Shown: piece after piece, positions 1 through 7,940 of the stretch
How the letters are laid out: every line of letters begins with the position of its first letter
Position numbering within the stretch: the stretch's first letter is position 1
Assembly: GCA_003133745.1 (NCBI GenBank)
Contig: PKZD01000037.1
Span: 6,437-62,015, forward strand
Direction of reading: 5' to 3'
Length of the DNA stretch: 55,579 nt
From: Candidatus Tyrphobacter aquilonaris
GTDB lineage: Bacteria > Vulcanimicrobiota > Vulcanimicrobiia > Vulcanimicrobiales > Vulcanimicrobiaceae
The notes under the pieces: model-generated
What the model saw: only the letters and a program-made list of their open reading frames with translations
The model's database searches: none
Told to the model about the DNA's origin: nothing
Made by a program: the position numbers and the translations under genes

Positions 1-570
1 CACGAGGTCGCGGAAGCTGCGGACGTGCGCGGCTTGCGGAAGCGAGAGCGGCAGGGAAGCCGCCTGCGCGGTCGGCCCCGCAATCGAGGCGACGGCCGAG
101 CCGAGTTCGTCGCGCGCGGCGTCCTCCGGCGAATGGCCGGTGATGAGCGCCTCATGGCGGAGGACGGAATCGGCATAGCCGAGCTCGGTGCCGTCGCTCC
201 AGCGCGTCGCGGTGCCCTCCGCGTTCGGATCGCCCGCGTTGTACGCGCTGAGCGCTCGATGAATGCTCCCGTAGCGCTGGATCAGCCCCGAGAGCATGCC
301 CGCGGCGTACTCGGCGTTGCGAGCCGGATTCATCGCGTCGGGCGTCCGGGCGAAATCATGGTAGCGGTCGTCGATCTGGAAGAGGCCGTGTCCGTGGCCG
401 CTGTCGCCCACGATGTTCCGGCCCGCGTTGGTATCGGGACCTCCGGTCTCCTGAGCCGCGACGGCGGCCAAGAGCGCCGGATCGAGGCCGTGATCGCGGG
501 CGGCGTTCCAGATCGCGCCGGAGTAGCGGACCCCTTGCCCGGCAAGCGAGGCGGCGGATATCGAGCTCAT
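1..570 (-). CDS. Lytic transglycosylase / lysozyme-fold protein, partial (C-terminus beyond left edge)
   Basis: The frame is open on the minus strand from an ATG at 570 to base 1 (190 codons, no stop), so the gene is cut by the window edge. Around residues 30-65 it has the lysozyme-fold signature: a catalytic-type Glu in AAQETGG, then GDSGHGHGLFQID, and later a YNAGD segment (SALSAYNAGDPN-like), as in SLT and goose-type transglycosylases. Such enzymes cleave the MurNAc-GlcNAc bond of peptidoglycan. No signal peptide is visible from this start, so it may be exported with a flagellar or secretion apparatus, or start elsewhere. It is divergent from the YceD gene, 62 bp away, and the shared gap contains a strong rightward promoter. 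The identification of the fold is firm; the subfamily is not. Confidence 0.85.
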   Translation of the reverse strand, partial: MSSISAASLAGQGVRYSGAIWNAARDHGLDPALLAAVAAQETGGPDTNAGRNIVGDSGHGHGLFQIDDRYHDFARTPDAMNPARNAEYAAGMLSGLIQRYGSIHRALSAYNAGDPNAEGTATRWSDGTELGYADSVLRHEALITGHSPEDAARDELGSAVASIAGPTAQAASLPLSLPQAAHVRSFRDLV

Positions 571-598
571 CGTCCGCCATTCACGCCGATGCTTGCGT

Positions 599-627
599 TT
601 GACAAGAGGGGGCGACGGTCTTAGAAT
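599..627 (+). promoter_or_regulatory. Sigma70-type promoter of the YceD-rpmF-fab operon, abutting the ATG
   Basis: TTGACA at 599-604 and TAGAAT at 622-627 are separated by exactly 17 bp. Only five bases (ggcca) lie between the -10 box and the ATG at 633, so transcription should begin at or within a base or two of the start codon, giving a leaderless mRNA. On the other strand TTGTCA overlaps the -35 box and is followed 17 bp later by a poor -10 (GAATGG) and 6 bp later by the ATG of the transglycosylase, so overlapping divergent promoters are possible but weakly supported. Confidence 0.85.
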
Positions 628-632
628 GGCCA

Positions 633-1088
633 ATGGTTCGCGGTCATTCCGTCGATATCACCGGGCTGCTGAGCGGCAGCCACCAAGTCATGCAGGTCGA
701 GGACGAGGTGCCGATCGACTCCTTTGACGGAATCGTTTTCGGGCGCCCGGCTCGCGTGCGGCTGCGGCTACGGCCTGCCGACGGAGACCTCGAAGTGCAG
801 GGCTCGGTGGATGCGCATGCGGCCGGCGTCTGCGATGCGTGCCTCGCGCCGATCGAGTTCGACGTCCAGGGCAACGTAGACGAACGCCTCGATCTATCGC
901 CAGGCGGATCCGCGGATCCGTTCGGCGATAGCAACGTGCTCGTGGGAGATCGCCTGGACGTGGCCGACCTGGCACAGCAGGTGGTCTTGAGCGCCTTGCC
1001 GATGGGAGTAAGGTGCTCGACGGAGTGCAAGGGACTCTGCCCGGCGTGCGGTGCCGATCTCAACGCGGGCGCGTGCTCGCATACATAA
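633..1088 (+). CDS. YceD/DUF177 family protein
   Basis: A 151-residue protein of the DUF177 (YceD) family, which is nearly always encoded directly before rpmF (ribosomal protein L32), as here, and is linked to ribosome or rRNA metabolism. The typical cysteines are present: CDAC near residue 67-70 and a C-terminal cluster CSTECKGLCPACG near residues 128-140, likely a metal-binding or redox site. The ATG lies 5 bp after the -10 box and no Shine-Dalgarno sequence precedes it. It is the first gene of a long co-directional cluster; the next gene starts 12 bp downstream. Family assignment is confident; biochemical role is not established by sequence. Confidence 0.9.
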   Translation: MVRGHSVDITGLLSGSHQVMQVEDEVPIDSFDGIVFGRPARVRLRLRPADGDLEVQGSVDAHAAGVCDACLAPIEFDVQGNVDERLDLSPGGSADPFGDSNVLVGDRLDVADLAQQVVLSALPMGVRCSTECKGLCPACGADLNAGACSHT

Positions 1089-1100
1089 ACGGAGAAGAAC

Positions 1101-1292
1101 GTGGCTAACTTAAAGTGGAAGACACCGCGCAGCAAGACGCGCAGCCGGCGCGCAGCCAACTGGAAACTGCAACCGGTGACGACGGTCGAGTGCCCGCAGT
1201 GCAAGCAGCCGAAGCGCCCGCATTTCGCGTGCGAGAACTGCGGCACGTACGCCGGCCGGCAGGTCGTCAAACCCGCCGACGACCTCGCGTAG
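1101..1292 (+). CDS. rpmF: 50S ribosomal protein L32
   Basis: A 63-residue protein with the L32 pattern: basic N-terminus (KWKTPRSKTRSRRA), then a four-cysteine zinc ribbon CPQCKQPKRPHFACENCG. It is a structural protein of the large ribosomal subunit. The start is a GTG preceded by ggagaag. It lies 12 bp after the YceD gene and 23 bp before fabH, the widely conserved order linking translation with fatty-acid synthesis. plsX, frequently found between rpmF and fabH, is absent. Confidence 0.97.
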   Translation: MANLKWKTPRSKTRSRRAANWKLQPVTTVECPQCKQPKRPHFACENCGTYAGRQVVKPADDLA

Positions 1293-1315
1293 GACCTTCG
1301 TAGGATCCTCTGGAC

Positions 1316-2326
1316 TTGCAGCTTCGGGGCGTGAGGATCGCCGGCGTCGCGCGACACGCACCCGCCCGCATCGTCACCAACGAAGACTTCGAGCGATGGC
1401 TCGACACGTCGGACGAGTGGATCACCACCCGCACCGGCATGAAGCGGCGACATTGGGCGGCTGATGACGAGGCGACGAGCGATCTTGCGATTGTGGCGGC
1501 GCGCGGCGCGCTCGCGCGAGCCGGATTGCGCCCCGACGACATCGATTGCTTCGTCGTCGCAACCGCAACGCCGGATTACATCTTCCCCGCGACCGCCTGC
1601 ATCGTTGCCGCCAAGCTCGGCGCCGTTGGAAAGCCCGCGTTCGACATCTCCATCGCCTGCAGCGGCTTCATCTACGGCCTGACCGTCGCGTCGGGGCTCG
1701 TGCGCAGCGGCGTCTATCGGCGCGTCCTGCTCGTCGGCGCCGAGACGCTCTCGAAGATTACGAACAAGGACGACCGCTCGACCGCGATCCTCTTTGGAGA
1801 CGGCGCGGGGGCGGTCGTGCTCGAGGCGTGCGACGCCGACGCCGACAGCTTCCTCTCGGCGGAACTCGGCGCCGACGGCTCGAGCCCCGAGACCCTCTTT
1901 CAGGAAGCCGGCGGCTCGCGCAGGCCCTTCGATCACGCGGCGGTCGACGCCGGGCTCGGGTACATCCAAATGGAAGGGCGCGAGGTTTTCAAGTTCGCCG
2001 TCACGAGCATGGTCGCGGCCACCGACGTCGCGCTTGCGAAGGCCGAGCTCACTCGCCACGACATCAACTTTCTAATCCCACACCAAGCGAATCGGCGCAT
2101 CATTGACGCCGCCGTTCGGGTCCTCGAAGTGCCGCCCGAAAAAGTGCTCGTGAACATTCAGGAGTACGGCAACACGTCGTCCGCTTCGATCCCGATGGCG
2201 CTCGCGGAGGCGGTCGAAGCCGGACGCGTTCAGGACGGAGACGTCGTGCTCTTCGTCGGTTTTGGAGCGGGCCTCTCGTGGGGCGCGGTAGTCTGGCGTT
2301 GGAGCGCGCTCCGGAGCGTCGCATGA
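1316..2326 (+). CDS. fabH: 3-oxoacyl-ACP synthase III (KAS III)
   Basis: FabH condenses acetyl-CoA (or another short acyl-CoA) with malonyl-ACP and starts each fatty acid. The 336-residue length is normal. The catalytic triad is visible: Cys at about 115 in IACSGF, His in IPHQAN (about 258) and Asn in EYGNTSSAS (about 288). The N-terminal TSDEWITTRTG motif is typical. The longest frame starts at TTG 1316; GTG 1331 is an equally plausible start since the family usually begins close to that point. The stop overlaps the fabD start by ATGA, indicating translational coupling. Confidence 0.96.
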   Translation: MQLRGVRIAGVARHAPARIVTNEDFERWLDTSDEWITTRTGMKRRHWAADDEATSDLAIVAARGALARAGLRPDDIDCFVVATATPDYIFPATACIVAAKLGAVGKPAFDISIACSGFIYGLTVASGLVRSGVYRRVLLVGAETLSKITNKDDRSTAILFGDGAGAVVLEACDADADSFLSAELGADGSSPETLFQEAGGSRRPFDHAAVDAGLGYIQMEGREVFKFAVTSMVAATDVALAKAELTRHDINFLIPHQANRRIIDAAVRVLEVPPEKVLVNIQEYGNTSSASIPMALAEAVEAGRVQDGDVVLFVGFGAGLSWGAVVWRWSALRSVA

Positions 2327-3279
2327 CGAGGATCGCCGCGATTTTCCCCGGCCAAGGCTCGCAGGCCGTCGGCATGGGCGTCGAGGTGGCCGCGCGCGTT
2401 CCGGCTGCACGCGACATCTTCGAGCGCGCGCAACGCGTTCTCGGCTACGATCTGCTTGCGCTCGTACGCGATGGCTCCGAAGAACAACTGCGCGAGACCG
2501 AGTTCAGCCAACCCGCGATCTTCACGACGAACCTCGCGCTCTTTGCGGCCTGCGAACCCGACCTCGACGTCGTCGTCAGCGCGGGCCATTCGTTCGCGGA
2601 GTTTTGCAGCCTCACGATCGCAGGGGCGCTCTCGTTCGAGGATGCGCTCCACGTCGTCGACGAGCGCGCGAAGGCGATGCAAGAAGCGGCACGTGCGGCT
2701 CCGGGCGGAATGGCGGCGATCCTCGGGCTCGAAGCGGAGCGCGTGCGACCCGTCGTCGAGCGGGTGCAGCGCGAGCACGACGCCTGTCTGCAACTCGCGA
2801 ACTTCAACTCGCCGACGCAGATCGTGATCAGCGGCGATCTCGGTGCCGTGCAGGCCGCGGGCGACGCATTGCTCGAGGCGGGTGCGAAACGCGTCGTGCC
2901 GCTCAATGTTTCAGGTGCGTGGCATTCCGACCTCATGCGTCCCGCAGTCGCCCGGTTTGCAAAGGCGATCGAGGCGGCGCACTTCTCGCTCCCGCGGTTC
3001 GACGTTGTTTCGAACGTCGACGGAAAGCCCTATCGCGACGTCGAGAGCATCAAGGGCAACCTCGTGCGCTCGATCACCGACGAAGTGCGCTGGCATGAAA
3101 CCGCCGAGTGCGTGCTGCGCTCCGCGCCCGATCTCGTCGTCGAGTTCGGGGCGAGCCCGGTCCTCACGTCGCTCATGCGGCGACTGCCGAACGCGCCGCG
3201 CACGCTCGGGGTGAGCGATCTGCAGGGCATTGCATCGCTCCGCGGGGCGATCGACGACAAAGCGGAGAGCCGCGTATGA
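2323..3279 (+). CDS. fabD: Malonyl-CoA:ACP transacylase
   Basis: FabD loads malonate from CoA onto ACP. The ATG at 2323 overlaps the fabH stop (ATGA) and gives [14 protein letters not shown] at the N-terminus, the canonical opening; a 15-codon upstream extension in the same frame is unlikely to be used. The 318-residue protein has GQGSQ at 10-14, the nucleophile Ser90 and His201 in NVSGAWHS. The nucleophile motif reads GHSFAEF rather than the usual GHSxGE, a conservative Gly-to-Ala change. Its stop overlaps the fabG start, again by ATGA. Confidence 0.95.
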   Translation: MTRIAAIFPGQGSQAVGMGVEVAARVPAARDIFERAQRVLGYDLLALVRDGSEEQLRETEFSQPAIFTTNLALFAACEPDLDVVVSAGHSFAEFCSLTIAGALSFEDALHVVDERAKAMQEAARAAPGGMAAILGLEAERVRPVVERVQREHDACLQLANFNSPTQIVISGDLGAVQAAGDALLEAGAKRVVPLNVSGAWHSDLMRPAVARFAKAIEAAHFSLPRFDVVSNVDGKPYRDVESIKGNLVRSITDEVRWHETAECVLRSAPDLVVEFGASPVLTSLMRRLPNAPRTLGVSDLQGIASLRGAIDDKAESRV

Positions 3280-4022
3280 GCTTTGCGGGGCAGGCGGCGT
3301 TCGTGACCGGCGCGAGCCGCGGCATCGGCCGCGCGATCGCGATCGAGTTTGCGAAGGGCGGTGCCGACGTCGCGATCGTCGGACGCGATCGCACGGCGCT
3401 CGAAGAGACCGCGGTGCTCTGCGCGAACGCGCGGGTCGGCGCAACCGCGCACGTGATTCTCGCCGACGTCGCCGATCGCGATGCGGTCGAGGCCGCCGTG
3501 AACGAGACCGTCGAGCGCTTCGGCCGGATCGATGCCGCCGTCGCGAACGCGGGGCAGTCGGTCGACGCGCTGCTCCTTCGCCTGAAGGACGACGTGCTCG
3601 ATCGGCTCATCGAGGTGAATCTGAAGTCGGCGTTCTACCTTTGCGGCGCCGTGGCGAAACCGATGATGAAGCAGCGCGCCGGCGCCATCGTCCTCGTGAG
3701 CAGCATCGTCGGCCTGACAGGAAACCCCGGCCAAGCCGCATACGCTGCCACGAAAGCCGGGCTGATCGGCCTGTGCAAGTCGGCGGCAAAGGAGTTGGGT
3801 TCAAGGAATATAAGAGTCAACGCCGTCGCGCCCGGACTGATCGAGACGGCGATGACTGAAAAGATGCCCGAAGCCGTAAGAGAGCTGCTCGTCAAGCAGG
3901 CCGCCCTCGGTCGCCCCGGAACCCCGGAGGACGTCAGCGGTGTCGTCGCATTTCTGTGTTCGGGTGCATCGGCATATATAACCGGCCAGACCATCGTCGT
4001 GGACGGCGGGGTCGTGATGTGA
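3276..4022 (+). CDS. fabG: 3-oxoacyl-ACP reductase
   Basis: FabG reduces 3-oxoacyl-ACP with NADPH. This 248-residue short-chain dehydrogenase shows the cofactor motif TGASRGIG (11-18), ANAG near 90-93, Asn115 and the catalytic Ser143, Tyr156 and Lys160 (YAATK). The C-terminus [12 protein letters not shown] is typical of FabG. The start ATG at 3276 overlaps the fabD stop. Position between fabD and acpP supports the fatty-acid role over a generic SDR. Confidence 0.95.
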   Translation: MSFAGQAAFVTGASRGIGRAIAIEFAKGGADVAIVGRDRTALEETAVLCANARVGATAHVILADVADRDAVEAAVNETVERFGRIDAAVANAGQSVDALLLRLKDDVLDRLIEVNLKSAFYLCGAVAKPMMKQRAGAIVLVSSIVGLTGNPGQAAYAATKAGLIGLCKSAAKELGSRNIRVNAVAPGLIETAMTEKMPEAVRELLVKQAALGRPGTPEDVSGVVAFLCSGASAYITGQTIVVDGGVVM

Positions 4023-4032
4023 AGGGAGAGCC

Positions 4033-4275
4033 ATGGCTACGACGTTCGAAAAAGTGAAGAAGATCATCGTCGAACAGCTCGGCGTGGACGAAGCGGAGGT
4101 GACGTCCGAGGCGTCGATCACCGACGATCTCGGCGCGGATTCGCTCGATCAGGTCGAGTTGGTGATGGCCTTCGAGACGGAGTTCAACATCGACATTCCC
4201 GACGAGGAAGCCGAGAAGATCAAGACGGTCGGCGATGCGGTAAAGAGAATCGACGAGAGCGCGGCAACGACATAG
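4033..4275 (+). CDS. acpP: Acyl carrier protein
   Basis: An acidic 80-residue four-helix carrier protein with the 4'-phosphopantetheine attachment motif GADSLD (Ser37). It carries the growing acyl chain for the Fab enzymes encoded upstream. A good ribosome-binding site (gaaggGAGAGcc) precedes the ATG, unlike the coupled genes upstream, consistent with the high ACP level cells need. fabF, often next to acpP, is not here; ffh follows after 19 bp. Confidence 0.97.
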   Translation: MATTFEKVKKIIVEQLGVDEAEVTSEASITDDLGADSLDQVELVMAFETEFNIDIPDEEAEKIKTVGDAVKRIDESAATT

Positions 4276-4294
4276 TGCATCTCGGGGAACCCAC

Positions 4295-5614
4295 GTGTTC
4301 GATCAGCTGAGCGAACGGCTCGGCGCAATCTTCTCGCGCCTGAGCGGTCGAGGACGAATCGGGGAGAGCGATCTGGGTGAAGCGATGCGCGAAGTGCGCG
4401 TCGCGTTGCTCGAAGCCGACGTCTCGCTGCCGGCCGCGCGCGCATTCGTCGCGCGCGTGAAGGAGAAATCGCTCGGGGCCGACGTGCTGGCCTCGCTGTC
4501 GCCGGGGCAAACGATCGTGAAGATCGTTCACGACGAGTTGACGGCGCTGCTCGGACCGGCGGATCCGGCGCAGGCACGCCTGCACTTCAGCGATGCCCCC
4601 CCCGCGGTCATCATGCTCGTCGGATTGCAAGGCTCCGGCAAGACGACGCAGGCCGCAAAGCTTGCGCTGCGCTTGAAGGAGCAGGGGCGGCGCTCGCTCC
4701 TCGTCGCCGCCGACGTCTATCGTCCCGCGGCAGTCGATCAGTTGTGCGCGCTCGGCAAGCAAATCGAGCTGCCGGTCTTCGAGCGCGGCCAGGGCGACCC
4801 GGTCGCGATCGCACGCGACGGCGTCGCGGAGGCGAAGCGCATCGGCCTCTCCACGGTGCTCGTCGACACTGCGGGCCGCCTGCAGATCGACGATGCGCTG
4901 ATGGATGAGTTGTCTCGCATGAAGAGCGCGATCAATCCGTGCGAGGTGCTTCTCGTCGCCGATTCGATGACCGGACAGGAAGCGACGGCGGTCGCGAAGG
5001 GTTTTCACGAGCGTCTCGGCGTCACGGGCGTGATCTTGACGAAGCTCGACGGCGACACGCGCGGCGGCGCCGCGCTCTCGATCTTCGACGCAATCGGCGC
5101 TCCGATCAAGTTCGTCGGCGTCGGCGAACGCGTCTCGGCGCTCGAGCCGTTCCATGCCGACCGCATGGCCTCGCGCATCTTGGGCATGGGCGACGCGATG
5201 ACGCTCATCGAGAAGACGCAGAGTCTCTACTCCGAGGAGCAGGCGCGCTCGCTCGAGCAGAAATTCCTACGCAACGCGTTCACGCTCGATGATTTTCTCG
5301 ATCAGCTCCGTCAGGTTCGCAAGATCGGTTCGATGGGCGAGTTGCTGAAGATGGTCCCCGGGCTCTCGCAGAAGCTCCCGAAGGACTTCACGGTGCCCGA
5401 GGCCGAGGTGAACAGAGTCGAAGCGATCATTTGCTCGATGACGCGCCGCGAGCGCCGCGATCCGGCGCTCTTGAACGGCTCGCGCCGTAAACGGATCGCC
5501 GTGGGCTCGGGAACGCAGGTCTCCGAGGTGAACCGATTGGTGCGGCAGTTCGACGAGACGCGCCGCATGATGAAACAGTTTGGCGGCAAACGCCGTCATT
5601 TTCTTGGGAAATAG
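4295..5614 (+). CDS. ffh: Signal recognition particle GTPase Ffh/SRP54
   Basis: Ffh binds signal sequences of nascent membrane proteins and targets ribosomes to FtsY and the Sec translocon. The 439-residue protein has the N domain, the G domain with GLQGSGKTT (about residue 109), DTAGRL (about 190) and [10 protein letters not shown] (about 248), then a Met-rich M domain from about residue 320 with the RNA-binding [11 protein letters not shown] segment near the C-terminus. The start is a GTG. Its position before rpsP and rimM is a common bacterial arrangement. Confidence 0.97.
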   Translation: MFDQLSERLGAIFSRLSGRGRIGESDLGEAMREVRVALLEADVSLPAARAFVARVKEKSLGADVLASLSPGQTIVKIVHDELTALLGPADPAQARLHFSDAPPAVIMLVGLQGSGKTTQAAKLALRLKEQGRRSLLVAADVYRPAAVDQLCALGKQIELPVFERGQGDPVAIARDGVAEAKRIGLSTVLVDTAGRLQIDDALMDELSRMKSAINPCEVLLVADSMTGQEATAVAKGFHERLGVTGVILTKLDGDTRGGAALSIFDAIGAPIKFVGVGERVSALEPFHADRMASRILGMGDAMTLIEKTQSLYSEEQARSLEQKFLRNAFTLDDFLDQLRQVRKIGSMGELLKMVPGLSQKLPKDFTVPEAEVNRVEAIICSMTRRERRDPALLNGSRRKRIAVGSGTQVSEVNRLVRQFDETRRMMKQFGGKRRHFLGK

Positions 5615-5619
5615 GGAAG

Positions 5620-5910
5620 ATGGTAAAAATCAGATTGCGCCGCATGGGCGCGAAGAAACAACCGACATACCGCTTCGTCGTCGCGGATTCGCGCTCTCCG
5701 CGCGACGGCCGCTTCATCGAAATCCTCGGTCACTACAATCCGAGGACGGAGCCGAAGACGCTCGTCGTCGATGAGGCAAAGGCGAAGGAATGGCTTTCAA
5801 AGGGCGCTCAGCCCACGCCGACCGTCCGCCGCCTCTTCGCAGAGAAGGGGGTCATGGAGCGCGGACCGATTCGAGAGACGAAGCGCGCGCCGAAGGCGGC
5901 GAAAGCATGA
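5620..5910 (+). CDS. rpsP: 30S ribosomal protein S16
   Basis: Recognised from [18 protein letters not shown] at the N-terminus and the [14 protein letters not shown] segment, both hallmarks of S16. At 96 residues it is slightly longer than the usual 80-90 because of an Arg/Lys/Ala tail. It sits 5 bp after ffh, and its TGA overlaps the ATG of the KH-domain gene. Confidence 0.97.
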   Translation: MVKIRLRRMGAKKQPTYRFVVADSRSPRDGRFIEILGHYNPRTEPKTLVVDEAKAKEWLSKGAQPTPTVRRLFAEKGVMERGPIRETKRAPKAAKA

Positions 5911-6416
5911 GCGCGTTTGACGACGAGTTCGGCCTTTTCGGTGAAGAGTCGGCGGAGGGGGAGCGGCAATCGCGCCTGCCCGGCCGGCGCATCGCCTCGA
6001 GCGAGACGATCATCGATGAGGTCGAGCTGGAAGAAGAGCCGAAACGCGAGCGACGCGAGCGCGCGCCGCAGCGCAGCGGAGGGAGGCGCAACGGCGCGGA
6101 GCCCGCGCGCAGGCGTTCGAGCCGGCCCGACGATCCATGGGCATCGTCACGTCGCGCAAGCGAACTCTTGGGCTTCCTCGCGAAGCGTCTCGTCGGCAAG
6201 CCGGACGACGTGAACGTCGAGTTGTTCACCGACGAAGAAGGGCAGCCGGTCATCGAACTCATCGTCGACCCCGAGGACCTCGGTCGCGTCATCGGGCGCA
6301 GCGGCCGCGTCGCGCAGGCATTGCGCACGATCGCGCGAGCCACCGCCGAGAGCCGCGTCGCCGTTGACATCCTCGACACGCAGGAGGCGGCGCAGCCGCT
6401 CGACGCCGACGCCTGA
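5907..6416 (+). CDS. khpA: KH-domain RNA-binding protein (KhpA-like) with long N-terminal extension
   Basis: The ATG at 5907 overlaps the rpsP stop and gives 169 residues. The last 80 or so form a KhpA-type KH domain: [18 protein letters not shown], then the GRVIGRSGR nucleic-acid-binding loop (GxxG = GRSG) and a helix ending [11 protein letters not shown]. KhpA is normally about 75-80 residues and sits between rpsP and rimM exactly as here. The extra approximately 85 N-terminal residues start acidic ([16 protein letters not shown]) and turn strongly basic ([15 protein letters not shown]...), and look disordered. KhpA binds RNA and, with KhpB/Jag in Gram-positives, affects cell division. The role of the extension is unknown. 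Confidence 0.9.
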   Translation: MSAFDDEFGLFGEESAEGERQSRLPGRRIASSETIIDEVELEEEPKRERRERAPQRSGGRRNGAEPARRRSSRPDDPWASSRRASELLGFLAKRLVGKPDDVNVELFTDEEGQPVIELIVDPEDLGRVIGRSGRVAQALRTIARATAESRVAVDILDTQEAAQPLDADA

Positions 6417-6912
6417 GGATCTGCCGATCGGCAGAATCACCGGATGCTTCGGCATTCGCGGCGAGTTGAAGTGCGATCCGTCGAAAGCGGCGAGAGCGCT
6501 CTTCGTTCCCGGCGCGGAGTTTGCGTACGCGACGCCGGCGGGCAATGGTCGGGTGCGGCTCGAGAGCGTGCGCGAGCATCAGGGACGATTGCTCCTGCAC
6601 GTCGCCGGTGCGAGCGATCCCGAGACGGCGAGCGCTTTCGTCGGCGCGACGCTCTTCGCCCCGAAGGCCTCGGTGCCGCTCGAGGCCGGAGAATTTCTCG
6701 ACGTTGACCTCATCGGTTGCGAGGTCAGCGGCGCCGACGGGCGTGCGTACGGCGCGGTCGAGCGGGTCGAGCACTATCCGGCAAGCGACATGCTCGTCAT
6801 CGCCGGCAAGATGGTTCCCATGGTCGAGGCCATCGTGCGTTCGATCGACATCGCGCAGCGCCGCATCGTCATCGACCCGCCCGCCGGGCTGTTGGACGAG
6901 GGCGGGCTCTAA
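6364..6912 (+). CDS. rimM: Ribosome maturation factor RimM
   Basis: RimM assists 16S rRNA processing and 30S head assembly, binding S19. The family N-terminus is seen as IGRITGCFGIRGELKC, followed by the beta-barrel and, at the C-terminus, a PRC-barrel part with the VPMVEAIVRSID and RIVIDPPAGLLD segments typical of RimM. The start is uncertain: TTG 6364 is the only ordinary start codon in frame before the conserved core, lies 53 bp inside the KH gene and adds a short Arg/Ser-rich leader; a non-standard start nearer 6420 is possible. trmD, which usually follows, is absent: a convergent gene begins its stop at 6909. Confidence 0.92.
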   Translation: MTSSTRRRRRSRSTPTPEDLPIGRITGCFGIRGELKCDPSKAARALFVPGAEFAYATPAGNGRVRLESVREHQGRLLLHVAGASDPETASAFVGATLFAPKASVPLEAGEFLDVDLIGCEVSGADGRAYGAVERVEHYPASDMLVIAGKMVPMVEAIVRSIDIAQRRIVIDPPAGLLDEGGL

Positions 6913-7940
6913 CTGTTTGCCGGGTGGCTCGTGATGTAATCGCTCACGGCGCCCGAGATCGCTTTTGCGATGTCGGGGTTCGTCTGCGTCGATTGGTAGA
7001 GCACGGCGCCGAAGCAGGTCCAGACTTGAAGCGTGAACGTGCTTTGCACGCGCGAGCGAATGCTGCCGGTGCGCTTCTGCGCGAGCGTCCCCGTGGCGAT
7101 CGTGTTGTCGCGATTCGCTCCGCAGATGGAATCGGCTGCGGTCACGAGGTTCGCCGGCGCGGCGCCGCCGTCACGCACGTTGAAGTGCACGGCGAGATCG
7201 TGGCCGAGCAACTCCGTCGCCTGGCCGAGCGCCGCCTCCGCAGCCGTGCCGCGGACGGTCAGGAGAATGACGCCGCGATCGGGCTTCGCTTGCGGTGTTG
7301 CAGAGGAAGCCGGGCGCGGGGTCGCGTGAGCGTGGTGCGAGAAGAGGCCGCCGAGATTGAATTGTGCGCCGTTCGAAGCCTCCGGCGAGGGCGCCGCGGT
7401 CGCGGATTCCGTCGTGGCCACGTTCACGTTCGCGCCGGAGAGCTGCATGATCGCGTCGTGGGTGTTCAGCGCGAGCGAGAGCGCATCGTTGATGCCGTAG
7501 AGCTGCCCCGTCTGCGCGTAGACGATGACGCCGCTCTGCGTGCTCACGACCTGCACGACGACGGAGACGCTCTGGCCGATCGGCGTGACGTATCCGCTGA
7601 CGTAGTAGTCCGCGTTGTGCGAGCGCGCGTTCGTGAGATAGGCCGAGCGCGCGATGCCGGCCGGCACCGGCAGCACGGTAACGTGCCCGCTGTGCGTGAA
7701 CTGCTGTGAGAAGATCGACGCAATCTGCGTTCCAACCCTCGCCGTAAGGCTGCCCGAGGTGTCGAACGGATAGATGATCACGGTCGGCACGATCGAGGGA
7801 AGGTGCAGCGTCGGCGTCGTGAGTGGCACCGGCGACGGTCTCGAGAGCGGAGCCGGCGTGCGCGGCGCCGCGGCGACGAGGGCGACGCAGGCACAGGTAA
7901 TAGCGAGAGCGAGCAAACGTGGCACCGCACGGTACTTCAC
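6909..7940 (-). CDS. Secreted protein with TolB-N/FlgO-like domain
   Basis: GTG at 7940 overlaps the TGA of the upstream YihY gene (GTGA) and gives 343 residues with a clear signal peptide (KYRAVPRLLALAITCACVALVAAA). Residues about 45-170 resemble the periplasmic TolB-N/FlgO-type fold: IIYPFDTSGSL, then TQIASIFSQQF, and ADYYVSGYVTPIGQSVSVVV. This is followed by a Pro/Ala-rich linker (about 170-215) and a C-terminal alpha/beta domain (RGVILLTVRG... SRVQSTFTLQVWTCFG). It probably acts outside the cytoplasm; function unknown. A much longer frame open across 6909-8780 is an artefact of high GC. The fold assignment is by pattern only. Confidence 0.75.
   Translation of the reverse strand: MKYRAVPRLLALAITCACVALVAAAPRTPAPLSRPSPVPLTTPTLHLPSIVPTVIIYPFDTSGSLTARVGTQIASIFSQQFTHSGHVTVLPVPAGIARSAYLTNARSHNADYYVSGYVTPIGQSVSVVVQVVSTQSGVIVYAQTGQLYGINDALSLALNTHDAIMQLSGANVNVATTESATAAPSPEASNGAQFNLGGLFSHHAHATPRPASSATPQAKPDRGVILLTVRGTAAEAALGQATELLGHDLAVHFNVRDGGAAPANLVTAADSICGANRDNTIATGTLAQKRTGSIRSRVQSTFTLQVWTCFGAVLYQSTQTNPDIAKAISGAVSDYITSHPANS

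Noticed and set aside
25-624. 199-codon plus-strand frame at the left edge
   Set aside because: Antisense to the transglycosylase, whose lysozyme motifs are on the minus strand.
644-2059. 471-codon open frame on the minus strand opposite YceD, rpmF and fabH
   Set aside because: Arg/Ala-rich antisense shadow of three well-identified genes; no domain pattern.
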